This document shows, one piece after another, positions 11,042-21,258 of a stretch of 64,000 nucleotides of DNA. Source of the DNA: Paulinella micropora (taxonomy: Eukaryota; Cercozoa; Imbricatea; Euglyphida; Paulinellidae). How positions within the stretch are numbered: position 1 is the first letter of the stretch; each line of letters begins with the position of its first letter. The notes beneath the pieces were generated by a model. The model was not told the origin of the DNA, did not search any database, and saw only the letters and a program-made list of their open reading frames with translations. The position numbers were made by a program, and so were the translations under genes. The stretch lies in NCBI GenBank assembly GCA_019918135.1, contig WBZZ01002577.1, positions 265,001 to 329,000 of the forward strand, written 5' to 3'.

Positions 11042-12370
11042 ATGATGGCCTCCCCCTCATACCTGCCGCCAATTCGCACAGTAAGTTTCTGCCACATGAT
11101 TTGCTGGGCTCTGAGCGCCTCCTACATGTTTGAACATCATTGGAATAAGCGCCCAATGCGCGACCAGCCCCTGCCCTCGACTACTAGCAGTACGGAGGCA
11201 ACGGCCGCGGCCGCGCTAGAGCTCAGCAAGTGGGGCAAGTGTCTTTGCGCTCTAGCGGACAGAGGCGAGCCTACGCCCCAGGGCCTCGCCGGCCTGCCTC
11301 TGACTGCGTCCCAGATCCTCCGCATGCGGATGGAAAGGGACTCGATCCTGTGCAAGTTGCGAAAAGAGGGACACGGTAGTCTTCTGCCCTCCTCTGCCGG
11401 GGGGCTCGTCGCACCCCACCCCCTAACGATTTGGTTCAGGACATACATGCTCGACACCGCCTGGGCGGGGCTGCAGCACTGTTTCTGGCGCATGTGTGCG
11501 CTGTTGTGGTTGACTCCCGATCTAGCGCAGGCAACAACCCAGATCGCCCCGGCATTAGAGACGCTTACAAACTGGTATACATTTCTCGCTTCATGGTCCG
11601 CGCTCCTGGCGCATGCCCGGCCGCCGAACTGGGCACCTTTGCTAGGCGAGCGTGCCGACCTCAGCGCACCGGCTTTCCTCAAGCGGCTGGGCCTGCCGAA
11701 GAGCCCAGACATCACTGAAGGCATTATTAAGACATGGCAGGATGTCTGTTGTGCACAAAATCTCACTGGGTCTACGCGCGAACACTATAAATCTGTTTTT
11801 GGCGAACTTCCCGAAACATTCACACGGCCAGCTGCAATTTTTCAGAAGGTAGCTGCGTCTGGTTCTTCTAGACGAGAAGCATTTTTAAAACTCACCGAGC
11901 GATCCAGGCCCAACGTCGCGGAAGTTTGGCGACTCGGAGACATTAGAACGGCTAGTCCGGACGATCCGTTTGATGAACTCGTCTTGTCGATCGTGCAAGA
12001 GGTTTGTTATTTGATTTATCGTCATGATGTCCTAGCCCCCCTTCTCTATCTCCCAACTAATTTCACTGCCTTACACCAGCTCCCTCGCACGAAGCTCACC
12101 ACGCAGAAAATGACACCCAGCATGAAAATAGTGAGGCCCTCCTTGATTGCCTGGGCTGGATTCTGGTTTATCTACGAAGCTTCGTCTCTTCATGTAACAG
12201 TCTGCGGAAGCTTTCCCGAAGCTTGGTGTTACTGGGGCGCTTTGCTCTTAAGGGGCGCTTGTCAGGGACGTCTTCCAAATGGCAAGCTGTTCTTGCAAAA
12301 GGGAATTCCAGGCTTTGATTTTTTTTTGCAAATTAGGAATGGGCAAAGCGCTTCTGCTGCAAATATCTAA
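11042..12370 (+). CDS. Hypothetical 442-residue protein
   Basis: I chose the ATG at 11042 (MMASPSYLPP) because upstream frame openness comes from poly-C. The protein has Trp- and Cys-rich hydrophobic stretches (AGLQHCFWRMCALLW near residue 142; WAGFWFIYEA near 380) and no motif I can name. A competing reading starts at an ATG at 10996 in another frame, runs through an acidic DDDDDG stretch, and meets GTAAGT at 11081, a perfect 5' splice consensus. The gene could therefore have a short first exon joined to this frame. Composition is less extreme than in the neighbouring repeats, and the last 400 bases are AT-richer. Function unknown. Confidence 0.55.
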   Translation: MMASPSYLPPIRTVSFCHMICWALSASYMFEHHWNKRPMRDQPLPSTTSSTEATAAAALELSKWGKCLCALADRGEPTPQGLAGLPLTASQILRMRMERDSILCKLRKEGHGSLLPSSAGGLVAPHPLTIWFRTYMLDTAWAGLQHCFWRMCALLWLTPDLAQATTQIAPALETLTNWYTFLASWSALLAHARPPNWAPLLGERADLSAPAFLKRLGLPKSPDITEGIIKTWQDVCCAQNLTGSTREHYKSVFGELPETFTRPAAIFQKVAASGSSRREAFLKLTERSRPNVAEVWRLGDIRTASPDDPFDELVLSIVQEVCYLIYRHDVLAPLLYLPTNFTALHQLPRTKLTTQKMTPSMKIVRPSLIAWAGFWFIYEASSLHVTVCGSFPEAWCYWGALLLRGACQGRLPNGKLFLQKGIPGFDFFLQIRNGQSASAANI

Positions 12371-13382
12371 TTTTATTAATAAGCTTTTTGATTAAAGAAA
12401 TGTTTCGAGTTAAGAATATATCCGGACTCAGTTTATCCCTTGTATTTACTTGATTTCTTTTAATAGTTTTTTTGGCATTCACAACGCTTCTTCTTCCTCC
12501 TCCTGCCAGGGTGGCAGCTCGTGCAAGATTGACGACGCTCTGACAAGAGGCTTGTTTTTTATCTTGTACTCGTGTTCCCACACATAAAACACGCGGCACG
12601 GGGCAAGCTGCCCCCCTCCCCCCGCCCCCTCCCCCCGCCCCCTCTCTTCACTCTCCCAAAATGGGAGGAGATGGTGAGGGGGGAAGAGTCGAAGACGGGG
12701 GGGGGGGGGGAGAGAGAACGGGGGAAAGGAGAGGAAAAAAAGAGGGGATCACACCCCCCTCCCTCCTCTCCTTTTCTTATTCTTCTCCCCTCCCCCCCCC
12801 CCCTCTCTCTCTCTCTCTCTCTTCTTCTCGCGTGAAATCTGTCGCCAAGTGTGCATGTGTGCGTATTTCCAGGGGAAAAGGAACGTGTGCCAGAATTGTG
12901 CTCTTCCCATCAAAAAATTTCGAGCACCCGCCCCCCGGGCGGGTGGGGGAGGGAGGGGAAAACGGGTGAATGGAAAAATCTCCCCTTCCCCTCTTTCTTC
13001 GCTCTCCTTCCTCCCTCCCCTCTCCTTCTTCTCTTCCTTCCCTTCCCCCTCTCACTCCCTTTCTTGTTTCTTCCCTCTCCCTCTTTCCTAAAAAGCAAAC
13101 AGAGAGGCGGGTCCTCAGATTCTAAAAGGCGTGGCAAAAAAAGCGAGCTAAGATCATCATCAGATGGACAACCAGAACCGCAGAGAATTTCACGCAAAAA
13201 CCGGCTAGCGAAATTACACGCAAAGCACGAGTGTTTAGACCCGTGAAAATTTGGCGAAATATCAAGATACCACCCTTCATATTTCGCCCAAATTTCACGC
13301 AAAAACCGCTTTATGAAATTTTGTGCGGTTTATAATAGCCAATTTAAGCAGAAAACATGCTCGCACTAGTAACGATGCTATG
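12371..13382. repeat. Intergenic dispersed-repeat block
   Basis: Begins with about 200 bp of ordinary sequence, then a copy of the dispersed polypyrimidine repeat: G-rich/C-rich arms, CT runs, a CGTGAAATCTGTCGCCAAGT core (12830) and TTTCCAGGGGAAAAGGAACG. The part 13100-13350 is different: it repeats ATTTCACGCAAAAACCG twice (about 13189 and 13293) and is AT-rich. No convincing gene. Confidence 0.7.
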
Positions 13383-13432
13383 CCTTTTCTTACAGGCGTT
13401 TGTATATCTCGACCTTCCCCCTCCCTCCCCTG

Positions 13433-14443
13433 ATGATGCTGGAACTGTCTGGGAGTAATGGTCAGCAGAGCCCGACCACTGCGGTCGCTACTAACGAGGC
13501 TATCGAGTCAAACCCGTTACTTATGACCTTGCAAGAGGCAGATTTTGGTAAATTAATCAAGAGGCAAAAGGGTGGCGCTTTTTCTGTCACAGATGCTATC
13601 GTCGCCTTCAAGGGATGCTCTGGCGTAGACGCGCAAAACATCTATCATCGTCTCCAACCCCAGCTACAGGCGATGGGAGTACAACAATCGATCAAGAAAA
13701 TCAAGTTTGCACGGAGCGATGGTCGCCTGGGGAGAACGATCGACTGTCTGCCCTTCGACAAGCTCCTGCAGGTGTTGGCGCTAGTGCCACCCCGCTGGCG
13801 CGGGCTGGAATGGAGACAAAGGGGGGCGCGGGGGGCATGCCCCCCGGCGCGAGCAGTTATCAGAGGGGACTAGGCAGGAAGTGCTGGGTGCCCTCTCAGA
13901 ACCGCCTGCGAAGAAATGCTGCGTAGAGCCCAGCCAGGAGCTCGAGCTCATCGAACAGCGGCTGGCGGTGTTGGACGCGCGAAAGAGGCTCCGGGCTGGG
14001 CGGAGTTCGCGTCGCCCGTGGAAGTTTACAAGGGCGTTCTGGAAACCCTCAACATCAAGCTAGACGACAGGGACAGATTGTTTATCGAGGACGAGGCACG
14101 CAACAGTGCACGGCAAGCTGTACAAACTATGCGCAGTACTAGCAACGTGCCCGCCCTCACCGTCTCTGCCGCCCTCACTACGACAGAGCAGGCCGTACCT
14201 CGGCGGGAGCTGGCCATGACGGACGTGTTTTTGCAGCTGGCCGCGTCGCCCAAGCCCACGGGCGCCCATAGGGCCAGCCCGCTGCCGCGGGCTGAAGAAA
14301 AGGGAGTTCCCTCGCCCCCCCGTGGGGGGCGAGGAGCAGCGCGCCTAGTGAACGTCTATTTCGAAGAACACAGAGAAATCCTGGAAGCCGCCTGCCGAGA
14401 AGCACTGCGGGAAAAGGGCTTGTTGCACGTCAGCCAGCCCTAG
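13433..14443 (+). pseudogene. Hypothetical protein broken by a patch element and a frameshift
   Basis: Three consecutive frames read as one protein. The first (ATG at 13433, about 115 residues) contains LIKRQKGGAFSVTDAIVAFK and a basic KKIKFARSDGRLGRTIDCLP stretch. It runs into a GC-rich two-hairpin patch at 13786-13852. The second (from about 13853) continues with LELIEQRLAVLDARKRL. The third (to the stop at 14443) contains VLETLNIKLDDRDRLFIED and ends in a hydrophilic tail. The first part looks like a DNA-binding or antirepressor-type viral protein, but I cannot name the family. TTTTCTTACAG just upstream (13385-13395) resembles a 3' splice site, so an upstream exon is possible. Confidence 0.5.
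13786..13852 (+). mobile_element. GC-rich two-hairpin patch element
   Basis: Carries both hallmarks: a hairpin CCCGCTGGCGCGGG and, 25 bp later, the near-palindrome CGGGGGGCATGCCCCCCGG. It interrupts the coding frame of the hypothetical protein at 13433-14443. Confidence 0.8.
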
Positions 14444-14449
14444 ATCGGC

Positions 14450-14616
14450 CGGACACAATTGTCCCACGTGGCCTCCTTTCTTTAGTAGTTATTAAAAAAC
14501 TTTTTTTCGCGCTCGGCCCCGTACGCAATGGCTCGCCCGTCCTTCTCCTTAACCTCTTTTACAAGTGGGGTGCCGACAAACTTTTTGATGTGTGGCAACA
14601 AATTTCACCCAAGGAA

Positions 14617-14664
<48 letters not shown>

Positions 14665-16039
14665 CGCAGAATTTGTTCCAGAAGCCGCTGGCCCAAGGCG
14701 GAGGCATACAACGTGGGAGCAGTGCGAAAGGCTATGCTCTCTGCGGGTTCAAGGTACGCGGGGCGGAGGGGAAAGAGGAGGAAGGCGACGGGGTCGCAAC
14801 GACAACGACGCAGGCAGCCAAGGAGGCGCTCCTCCATTTCTTTTCCCCTTCCATCCCCCTTGCCCGTCTGTTTATTTGGTTGTCGAACAAAAGAAAAAAA
14901 AACCCTGATTTCAAATTTTTCATATTTCCGCGGGTCTTGCGCACGGTGGCTGAGCCATAGCTCCAACAGGGCGCCGTCAGGGGTCGTGAGGACTCTTGTT
15001 CACCGCCCATCCTTTTTCGGGCACCCTTCCCCCGGGGGGAAAACAAGGAAGGAGAGGTGGGGAAGGGGGGGGGGGGGCACCCACACCCCCGTTTTCCCCT
15101 CCCCCCGTTTTTGCCCTCCCCTCGTTTTCCCCCTCCCCCCGCTCCCCCCCCCTCCGTTTTCCCCCATCTCCAATCTCTTGTCTTTCTCGCGTGAAATTTG
15201 TTGCAGAGTGTACGTGCATGCGTATTTCTCCGGGAAGAGCTGGAGCATAACGGGGGGGGGGGGGGCTGCGCGGGAGAGGGGCATGGGTGCGCTTTGCCGG
15301 TATACAAGAAAAAATTCTTGCAGAAATATCCCTGACAAAATTTTAATCTTAGCACTGATAACTAAGAAAGGAAGAGAAAGGGCAGCTCGCGTGGAGTCGG
15401 AGCGCTTCCAGCATCGGAACTTCTTTAGTCCTACTCTTGCAGAGTGTCAAAAAAAAAGGTTTTGTTTTATTAAAAAGCCAAGTTTTGTTCAACCATGCAC
15501 AAGTCCGCGTAGTAAGATATAAACCAAACACGGAAAAGAACGAATTGGATTGAAATCGTAGAGAGGTGAAACCCCTCCAGAGGCCGGCAGCGGGGGGGCG
15601 CAGGGCCCGAGCCTTCCCCCCCCCCCCTTTCAGCCCGCGCCGGGGAGCATGACCCCCACGCCCCCATCTCTTTTCCTTTCCAGGGGGGGGGGGGGGGGAA
15701 CGGGGGAAGGCAAAAACCGGGGGGAGGGGAAGACGGGGGGGAGGAAAAGATGTGAAAACAGAGGGAAGGAGAGGTGGAAAGGGGGGGGGGGGGCCCTCCC
15801 CCCCGTTTCTCCCTCCCCCCCCCCCCCCCCCCGTTTTTCCCCTCCCCCCGTTTTTCCCCCTCCCCCCGTTTTCTCCCTTCCCCCCGTTTTCCCCCTCCCC
15901 CCGTTTTTCCCCTCCCCCTCGTTTTCCCCCTCCCTTCCTCCTCTATCCCTCCCCCCCCCCTCTCTCTCTCTCTCTCTTCTTTCTTGCATGGAATTTGTCG
16001 CCAAATGGGCATGGGTGCGTATTTGCCGGGAATATGGAA
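14450..16039. repeat. Dispersed-repeat block, including first copy of a 0.8-kb duplication
   Basis: Contains a (GA)n tract at 14618-14660, then 14855-15665, which recurs at about 27480-28400 in the same order: GGTTGTCGAACAAAAGAAAA, the GCACGGTGGCTGAGCC segment, the GAAGAGCTGGAGCATAACGG module, the AAGCCAAGTTTTGTTCAACC module, and a Fanzor-type right end GGATTGAAATC. The rest is the polypyrimidine hairpin repeat. Open frames here are rich in Pro, Ser, Gly and Arg and are compositional artefacts. Confidence 0.8.
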
Positions 16040-16310
16040 CGCCCTGCGAAGGGGCGCGCTAGAAAAATACTTTTTTTAATAATTAAACTCCAACAGTCTC
16101 AGACTTTGCGACCGGGGGGGGGGGGGGAGGGGAAAACGGGGCGGGGCGTGGTACGCGAAACCGAACAGAAACGGGGGCGATTTTTTGGTACCAGCGAGCT
16201 GCCACACAGTGCGACGCCAACGCGCAAAGCAGGCTGAGGCAGCTGGGGGCAACGACCTACTTGGAGTGCTCAAACACGGAAATCATTCTCAAAAATTTAG
16301 CGTCTCCAAT
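16040..16310 (+). pseudogene. Sel1-repeat remnant in dispersed module
   Basis: A module starting GGAACGCCCTGCGAAGGGGC recurs near 44276 and, partly, near 56438. Inside it one frame reads FWYQRAATQCDANAQ, a degenerate Sel1-type repeat, followed by a short unique tail. It looks like the 3' end of a Sel1-repeat gene copied along with a repeat. Confidence 0.45.
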
Positions 16311-16576
16311 GAAAATTTCTTTTTCCCATTAATACTTGATTTCGAATTTTAATAAAAAAAAACGTGGCCTTGGCACATCCCCTTCCCTTTTCTGCCACAC
16401 CCGCTGGAACTAAGAAAGGGAGAGGAAAGAAGCATGGTTGGAGTGGGGTGCCAAAAACTGCAACAAAACTTTTCTTACACTTGACACTGAAAACTAGGAG
16501 AGAGGCCCTGGCTGTTCAATGGCTTACGCGTGCAGCAGAGCAGGGCGAAGCCCGGGCACAGCGCGAGCTGGGCTTA

Positions 16577-16645
16577 TGCCACCCCGCTGGCGCGGGCTGG
16601 AATGGAGAAAAGGGGGGGGGGGGGGCATGCCCCCGGCACGAGCGG
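16577..16645 (+). mobile_element. GC-rich two-hairpin patch element
   Basis: Same layout as the patch at 13786: ACCCCGCTGGCGCGGGCTGG, a GGAGAAAA spacer, a G run and GGGGGCATGCCCCCGG. It lies between two Sel1 repeats. Confidence 0.8.
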
Positions 16646-16771
16646 CTGAGTGGTATACTCGCAGCGCCGAGATGGGCGACGCAGAAGCTCAGCGCCGGCT
16701 CGGCTTCTGCTACGAATCGGGCACGGGCGTGGCTAAAGACGAGGCTCAAGCGGTCGAATTGTACATGGAAG

Positions 16772-16838
16772 CCGCCGGGGGGCATGCCCCCCCGCGCCCC
16801 CCCTTTTCTCCATTCCAGCCCGCGCCAGCGGGGTGGCA
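16772..16838 (-). mobile_element. GC-rich two-hairpin patch element, inverted
   Basis: Reverse orientation: CCGGGGGGCATGCCCCCC first, then CTCCATTCCAGCCCGCGCCA and GCGGGGTGGCA. It interrupts the same Sel1 gene about 125 bp downstream of the first patch. Confidence 0.8.
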
Positions 16839-16944
16839 CGGGAAAGGCTAGCTGCGTGCTACGCCAGCGGGGTTGGAGTTGAGCAAAACCAGGTCATGGC
16901 GCAGATCTGGTCTGCCGGAGCTGAGATTGCCAGGCTCTAAAACG

Positions 16945-19620
16945 CCAAGATTTTAATCCAATCTTGGTATCTTCACTATTCCTTGCAATGTCGACTTTTT
17001 TTAATAAAAAACAAATTTAATACTTTATTTGCTTGCGCGCTTCGCCGGTTTACAAGGAAAAAGTTGAAAAATATCCCTGACAGGGGCGGATTGGATTGAA
17101 ATCTTAGAGAGGTGAGCCCCTCCAGAGACTGGCAGGCAGCTGGAGAAGGGAGAAAGGGCGGCACGCGGCACATCCCCCTCCCTTTCCCCCGGCCACTCCC
17201 ATTGCTCCCCCCGCCCTCTTTCCCCCTCCCTCCATTTCTCACCTCCCTCTCTTTCCCTTCTCCTCTCTCTCGCTCTCTCTCTTCTTTCTTGCGTGGAATT
17301 CGTCGCCAAATGTGCGTAATTCCCGGGGAAAGGGAACGTCCGGCTAATCAAAAAAGTTTTTTCGGGCGACCTTCCCCTTGGAAGAGGCCGGGGGAAAAGG
17401 AGCGGGGGAGGGGGGGGGGGGGGGGATGTGCATTCCCCCTCCCTCCCCCCTTCGTTTTCCCCTATCTCCCGTTCTCCCCTCCCCCTTCTCTTTCTCTTCC
17501 CCGTCTTCCCCCCCCCCCCCGAAATCGGAGAGAGAGGAGAACGGGGGAAGGGGGCGCCCCCCCCCCCCGGGTGGGTTTAACTCCTCAAGATTTCAATCCG
17601 ATCCATGCGTAGTTCAGGTGAAATAAAAAAAGAAAAGGATTGAGTCGGAGCGGGCCCAGGTCGCGAGCCCCGCGCCGCGCCTCGCAAGTTAGCAGAATCT
17701 TTGAAAAGGCGGCGGGTTTGCGGCGGAGCGCTGCCAGCATCGGAACTTCTTTAGTCCTACTCTTGCAGGGTGTCAAGAAAAAAAAGGTTTTGTTTTATTA
17801 AAAAGCCAAGTTTTGTTCAACCATGTACAAGTCCGCGTAGTAAGATATAAACCAAATACGTAAAAGAACGGATTGGATTGAAATCGTAGAGAGGTGTAAC
17901 CCCTCCAGAGACCGGCAGCGGGGGGCAAAGCCCCCCCCGGGGAAAAGGAACGTGTGCCAGAATTGTGCTTTCCCCCCATCAAAAAAAATTCGAGCACCAT
18001 TCCCCCGCGCCCGGGGAGGGGAAGGGGTAAAAGGGGGGGAGGGTGAAGACGGGGGGGGGGGGGGGAGGGGGTGTTTTGTGCCCCTCCCTCCTCCCTCCCC
18101 TCCTCCCTCCCCCCTCCGTTTTCCCCCATCCTCACTCTCTTGTTTTTCTCGCGTGAAAATTGTTGCAGAGTGTACGTGCATGCGTATCTCTCCGGGAAGA
18201 GCTGGAGCATAACGGGGGGGGGGGCGGGACGGGAGAGGCAGGGGCGCGCTTCTCCGGTGTACAAGAAAAAATTCAATAATCAATATCCCGGACAAAATTT
18301 TAATGTTGGCACTAAGAACTAAGAAAAGGAGAGGAAAGAAGCATGATTAGAGTGGGGCGCCAATAACTGCAACAATAGTTTTATTAATTAAAACTCAAGG
18401 AAATCTTACATTTGACACTGAAAACTAGGAGAGGGGCGGACTGGATTGGAATCTGAGAAAGGTGAACCCTTCCAGAAACCGGCAGGCAGCTGGAAGAAGG
18501 GAGAAAGGGCAGCACGCGCCCCCCCGCCCTCTTCCCCCCTTCTCCCTCCCTCCGTGTTCTTCCCTCATCCACCTTCCCTCCCCCCCCCTCCCTTTCCCTC
18601 TCTTCACCCTCTCCTCTCTCTCTCTCTTTTTCTTACTGGAATTTGTCGCCAAATGCGTATGTGTGCGTATTTCCCGGGGGAAAGGGACGTGTGCTAGATT
18701 TGTGCTCCCCCATCAAAAAAAAATTCGAGCACCCTTCCCCCGGGGGCGGGGGGGGGGAAACGGGGGGAGACGAAAACCGGGGGGGGGGGAGGGAAAGATG
18801 TGCAGGGAGAGGGAAGGAGAGATGGGGAAGGGGGGGGGGGGGCGCCCCTCCCTCCCCCCCCCCCCCCGTTTTCTCCCTCCCTCCGTTTTTCCCCTCTCCC
18901 CGTTTTGCCCCTCCCCCGTTTTTCCCCTTCCCTCGTTTTTCCCCTCCCTTCCTCCTCTATCCCCCCCTCCCCCTTTCAGCCCGCGCCGGGGAGCATGCCC
19001 CCCCGCGCCCCCATCCCTCTTTCCCCCGGCACTCCCATCGCGCCCCCTGCCCTCTTTCCCCCTCTCCTCGTTTTCCCCCTCTCCTCGTTTTTCCCCTCCC
19101 TCCGTTTCCCCTCGTCCCCCGTTTTTCCCTTCCCCCATTCCCCCCCCCCCCCCCTTCCCTCTCTTTCCCTTTCCAAGGCGGGGGGAAACCAGGGAAGGCA
19201 AAAACCGGGGGGAGGGGAAGACGGGGGGGAGGGAAAGATGTGAAAACAGGGAAGGAGAGGTCGAAAGGGGGGGGGGGGCGCCCACACCCCCCGTTTTCCC
19301 CTCTCCCCGTTTTTACCCCCCCCCCCCCCCCAGTTTTTCCCCTCCCCTCGTTCTTCCCCTCTCCCCGTTTTCCCCCTCCCCCCGTTTTTCCCCTCCCCCC
19401 GTTTTTCCCCTCTCCCCGTTTTTCCCCTCTCCCCGTTTTTCTCCCTCCCCCGTTTTTCTCCCTCCCCTGTTTTCCCCCTCCCCTCCCTCTCTCTCCCTCT
19501 CTCTCTTCTTTCTTTGCGTGGAATTCGTCGCCAAATGTGTATGTGTGTGTGCGTAATTCCCGGGGGGAAGAAGAGGTGGGAAGTGGAAGGGGGCGCCCCC
19601 CTCCCATGGGACTTTTTGTC
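16945..19620. repeat. Dispersed-repeat block with several Fanzor-type right ends
   Basis: Holds a CACTATTCCTTGCAATGTCG module (16975); Fanzor-type termini at about 17093-17170 and 18433-18530 (GGATTGGATTGAAATC, then CCAGAGACTGGCAGGCAGCT and GGGCGGCACGCGGCACATCC); an AAGCCAAGTTTTGTTCAACC module (about 17804); the GAAGAGCTGGAGCATAACGG module (18197); and three polypyrimidine hairpin repeats. A low-complexity open frame over 18643-19629 is compositional. No gene seen. Confidence 0.8.
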
Positions 19621-19665
19621 AAGGTTTAATAAAAGAATTTCACACTTTCTTATGCGCGAGCCCAA

Positions 19666-19926
19666 TCATCCGAAAGCACAGCGTACTGCACGCGTAGCGA
19701 CCCCGTCAGCCTCGAGCGTCGCCACCAGCGTCTTGCTCTGCAGCACAAAGGTGTGGTCTTTAGTGCCTGCGATGTTTGCCAGGACACTCATGCCTAACGC
19801 CGAAAGCAGCTCGCCACGGGGGGCAGTCTCGTTTGGAAAACCCGGGGTGCTTTCCCCTGTGTTGTCTGTGTCCTTGCTCTAGCTGCCGCTGACCAGCGCA
19901 CTCTCCATAGTGCTGGCTTGCTGCAT
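19666..19926 (-). pseudogene. Small hypothetical ORF with an in-frame amber codon
   Basis: From the ATG at 19926 the frame reads about 15 codons to a TAG at 19879-19881, then stays open in the same frame for about 70 codons to a TGA at 19666-19668. The downstream part looks protein-like (ELLSALGMSVLANIAG; TFVLQSKTLVATLEADGVA). No family recognised. Readthrough, a nonsense mutation, or a separate gene starting downstream are all possible. Confidence 0.4.
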
Positions 19927-20012
19927 GGCATACGCTAACAGAGCCCTTCCAAGCTTTTTTTATTGAAGCCAAACCAACCACAGACGAAAGAAAAAAGCAG
20001 CTAAGCTGCGCA

Positions 20013-20368
20013 CTAAGAAACTGAACGCATCAGATACTTGGCCGGGAGGCCACGGACCTCGAAGAATTGCTGGGCCTCCGAGTCGCCACCCCGCGCTAGC
20101 TCCAGATTCTTGGTTCGCAGCTCAAACTCTGCGGTTCCGGAGCGCACTAGTCCGTGTGGCTCGTCAAGTGTGTACAGGTACAAATCGTCGCCGAGGACTT
20201 CGCCTGCCATCGTAGCCTCCAGCTCGCTCTCTACTTCGAGGTCTTCCCCGTGACCCCAGGCATTCTTTTGGACCAGGTACAAGAACCAATGTGCCAGCGG
20301 AATAGCGGTGCTGTTGAGATTGCAGCGGGGCAGCCGCGCGCACATGATCCGCGCGACCTCGCTAAAGA
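20013..20368 (-). pseudogene. Hypothetical protein, 5' end cut by a patch element
   Basis: An in-frame ATG lies at 20345, but the frame extends upstream without a stop (RVFSEVARI precedes it) until it meets the GC-rich patch at 20369-20433, so the true N-terminus is probably lost. The visible 110 residues include LAHWFLYLVQKNAWG, an acidic stretch (EDLEVESELEATMAGE) and DDLYLYTLDEPHG. I recognise no family. It stands tail-out from the plus-strand nuclease on the other side of the patch, so the patch separates the 5' ends of two divergent, truncated genes. Confidence 0.5.
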
Positions 20369-20433
20369 CCCGAGTGCCATCCGGGGGGCAAGGCCCCCCG
20401 AGCCCCCTGCCTTCAGCCCGCGCTAGCGGGCTG
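20369..20433 (-). mobile_element. GC-rich two-hairpin patch element between two truncated genes
   Basis: CCGGGGGGCAAGGCCCCCCG followed by TTCAGCCCGCGCTAGCGGGC. The central CATG of other copies is CAAGG here. Coding sequence on both sides lacks a natural start. Confidence 0.78.
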
Positions 20434-21040
20434 GTACCGTTCGCGCACTTGCCTGGCGTGCAGGGTCAGGTCTTGAGGCCGTGCGAGGACTGCCCGGCGG
20501 ACGCCAAGAGAGAAGCCTACTTTGCGGACGAGCAAGGGCGCAGGCAGAAACTATGCGCGGAGCACGCGTTTGCGCGCGGGCTGATTCCTAAGCCGGCCGC
20601 GGGTTGCTCGATCGTGGCGTGCAGGCTGTGGGACAGGTTAGAGCAAGCCCACCCCGGCTGGCGGATCCGTCACAAGCATTTTACTAATGGCGCCGACGTG
20701 CCCCTGGGCTCCGAGGCCCGAGTCCCGGGCACGAAGCTGCTGTTGGATGGCTACGACGAGGCCCGGAACTGCGTGTACGAGTTCCACGGGAACGCATACC
20801 ACGGCTTTCCGCCTGGACATCCCAAGTACGCCGAGGGCCGCTCCTCGGTTAGCGGCCGCTTAAACCAGGATTTGTACCGAGAGACGATGGCGCGAATGTA
20901 CTTTGTGCGCCAGCACATGCCGGCCGGCTGCCGCGTGTTTTATGTCTGGGAGCACGAATACAAGAAGATCAAAGACAAGCCGCTGGCCAGCGCCGCCTCG
21001 CTCTTGCACGAGCTGCCGCCGGACGAGGAGTATGAAGCGA
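20434..21040 (+). pseudogene. VSR / PD-(D/E)XK-like endonuclease, both ends replaced
   Basis: The core matches the very-short-patch-repair-like nuclease fold found in giant viruses and Polinton-type elements: KLLLDGYDEARNCVYEFHGN supplies the acidic D and the E-containing strand, HGFPPGHP the following His-rich loop, then RETMARMYFVRQHMPAGCRV and VFYVWEHEY. An N-terminal Cys/His set (CEDCPADAKRE ... CAEHAF) may bind zinc. The frame enters from the patch at 20369-20433 and leaves into the GAGCTGGAGCATAACGGG dispersed module, so both termini are non-native. Catalytic-type residues are kept, so the core could fold, but this copy is probably a remnant. Family known; the function of this copy is inferred. 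Confidence 0.68.
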
Positions 21041-21219
21041 GCTGGAGCATAACGGGACCGGGACTGGAGAGGCAGGAGCGTGCTTCGCCGGTGTAGAAAA
21101 ATTAAAAGAATATCCCTGACAAAATTTTAATCTTGGCACTGAAAACTAGGGGAGGGGCGGATTGGATTGAAATATTAGAGATGTGAACCCCTCTAGAGAC
21201 CGGCAGCGTGGGGGCAAAG

Positions 21220-21258
<39 letters not shown>

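Larger units (their letters stand above)
16500..16940 (+). pseudogene. Sel1-repeat protein fragment interrupted by two patch elements
   Basis: Sel1-like repeats are about 36-residue helical pairs that act as protein-binding scaffolds. Three pieces are visible: WLTRAAEQGEARAQRELGLC before the first patch; YTRSAEMGDAEAQRRLGFCY with an ESGTGVAKDEAQAVELYMEA continuation between the patches; and, after the second patch, a frame reading ACYASGVGVEQNQ that ends at a TAA near 16940. The two patches are in opposite orientation (16577-16645 and 16772-16838). No start codon precedes the first repeat other than repeat-derived sequence, so the gene is 5'-truncated. Confidence 0.7.

Noticed and set aside
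12333..12599. 88-residue minus-strand ORF overlapping the end of the 442-residue gene
   Set aside because: No start context, no motif, and it overlaps another coding sequence; not supported.
18643..19629. 328-residue Pro/Phe/Ser-rich frame and its antisense Gly/Glu/Arg-rich partner
   Set aside because: Both derive from CCCCTCCCCCCGTTTTT-type repeats. The same pseudo-protein recurs at every polypyrimidine repeat in the window.
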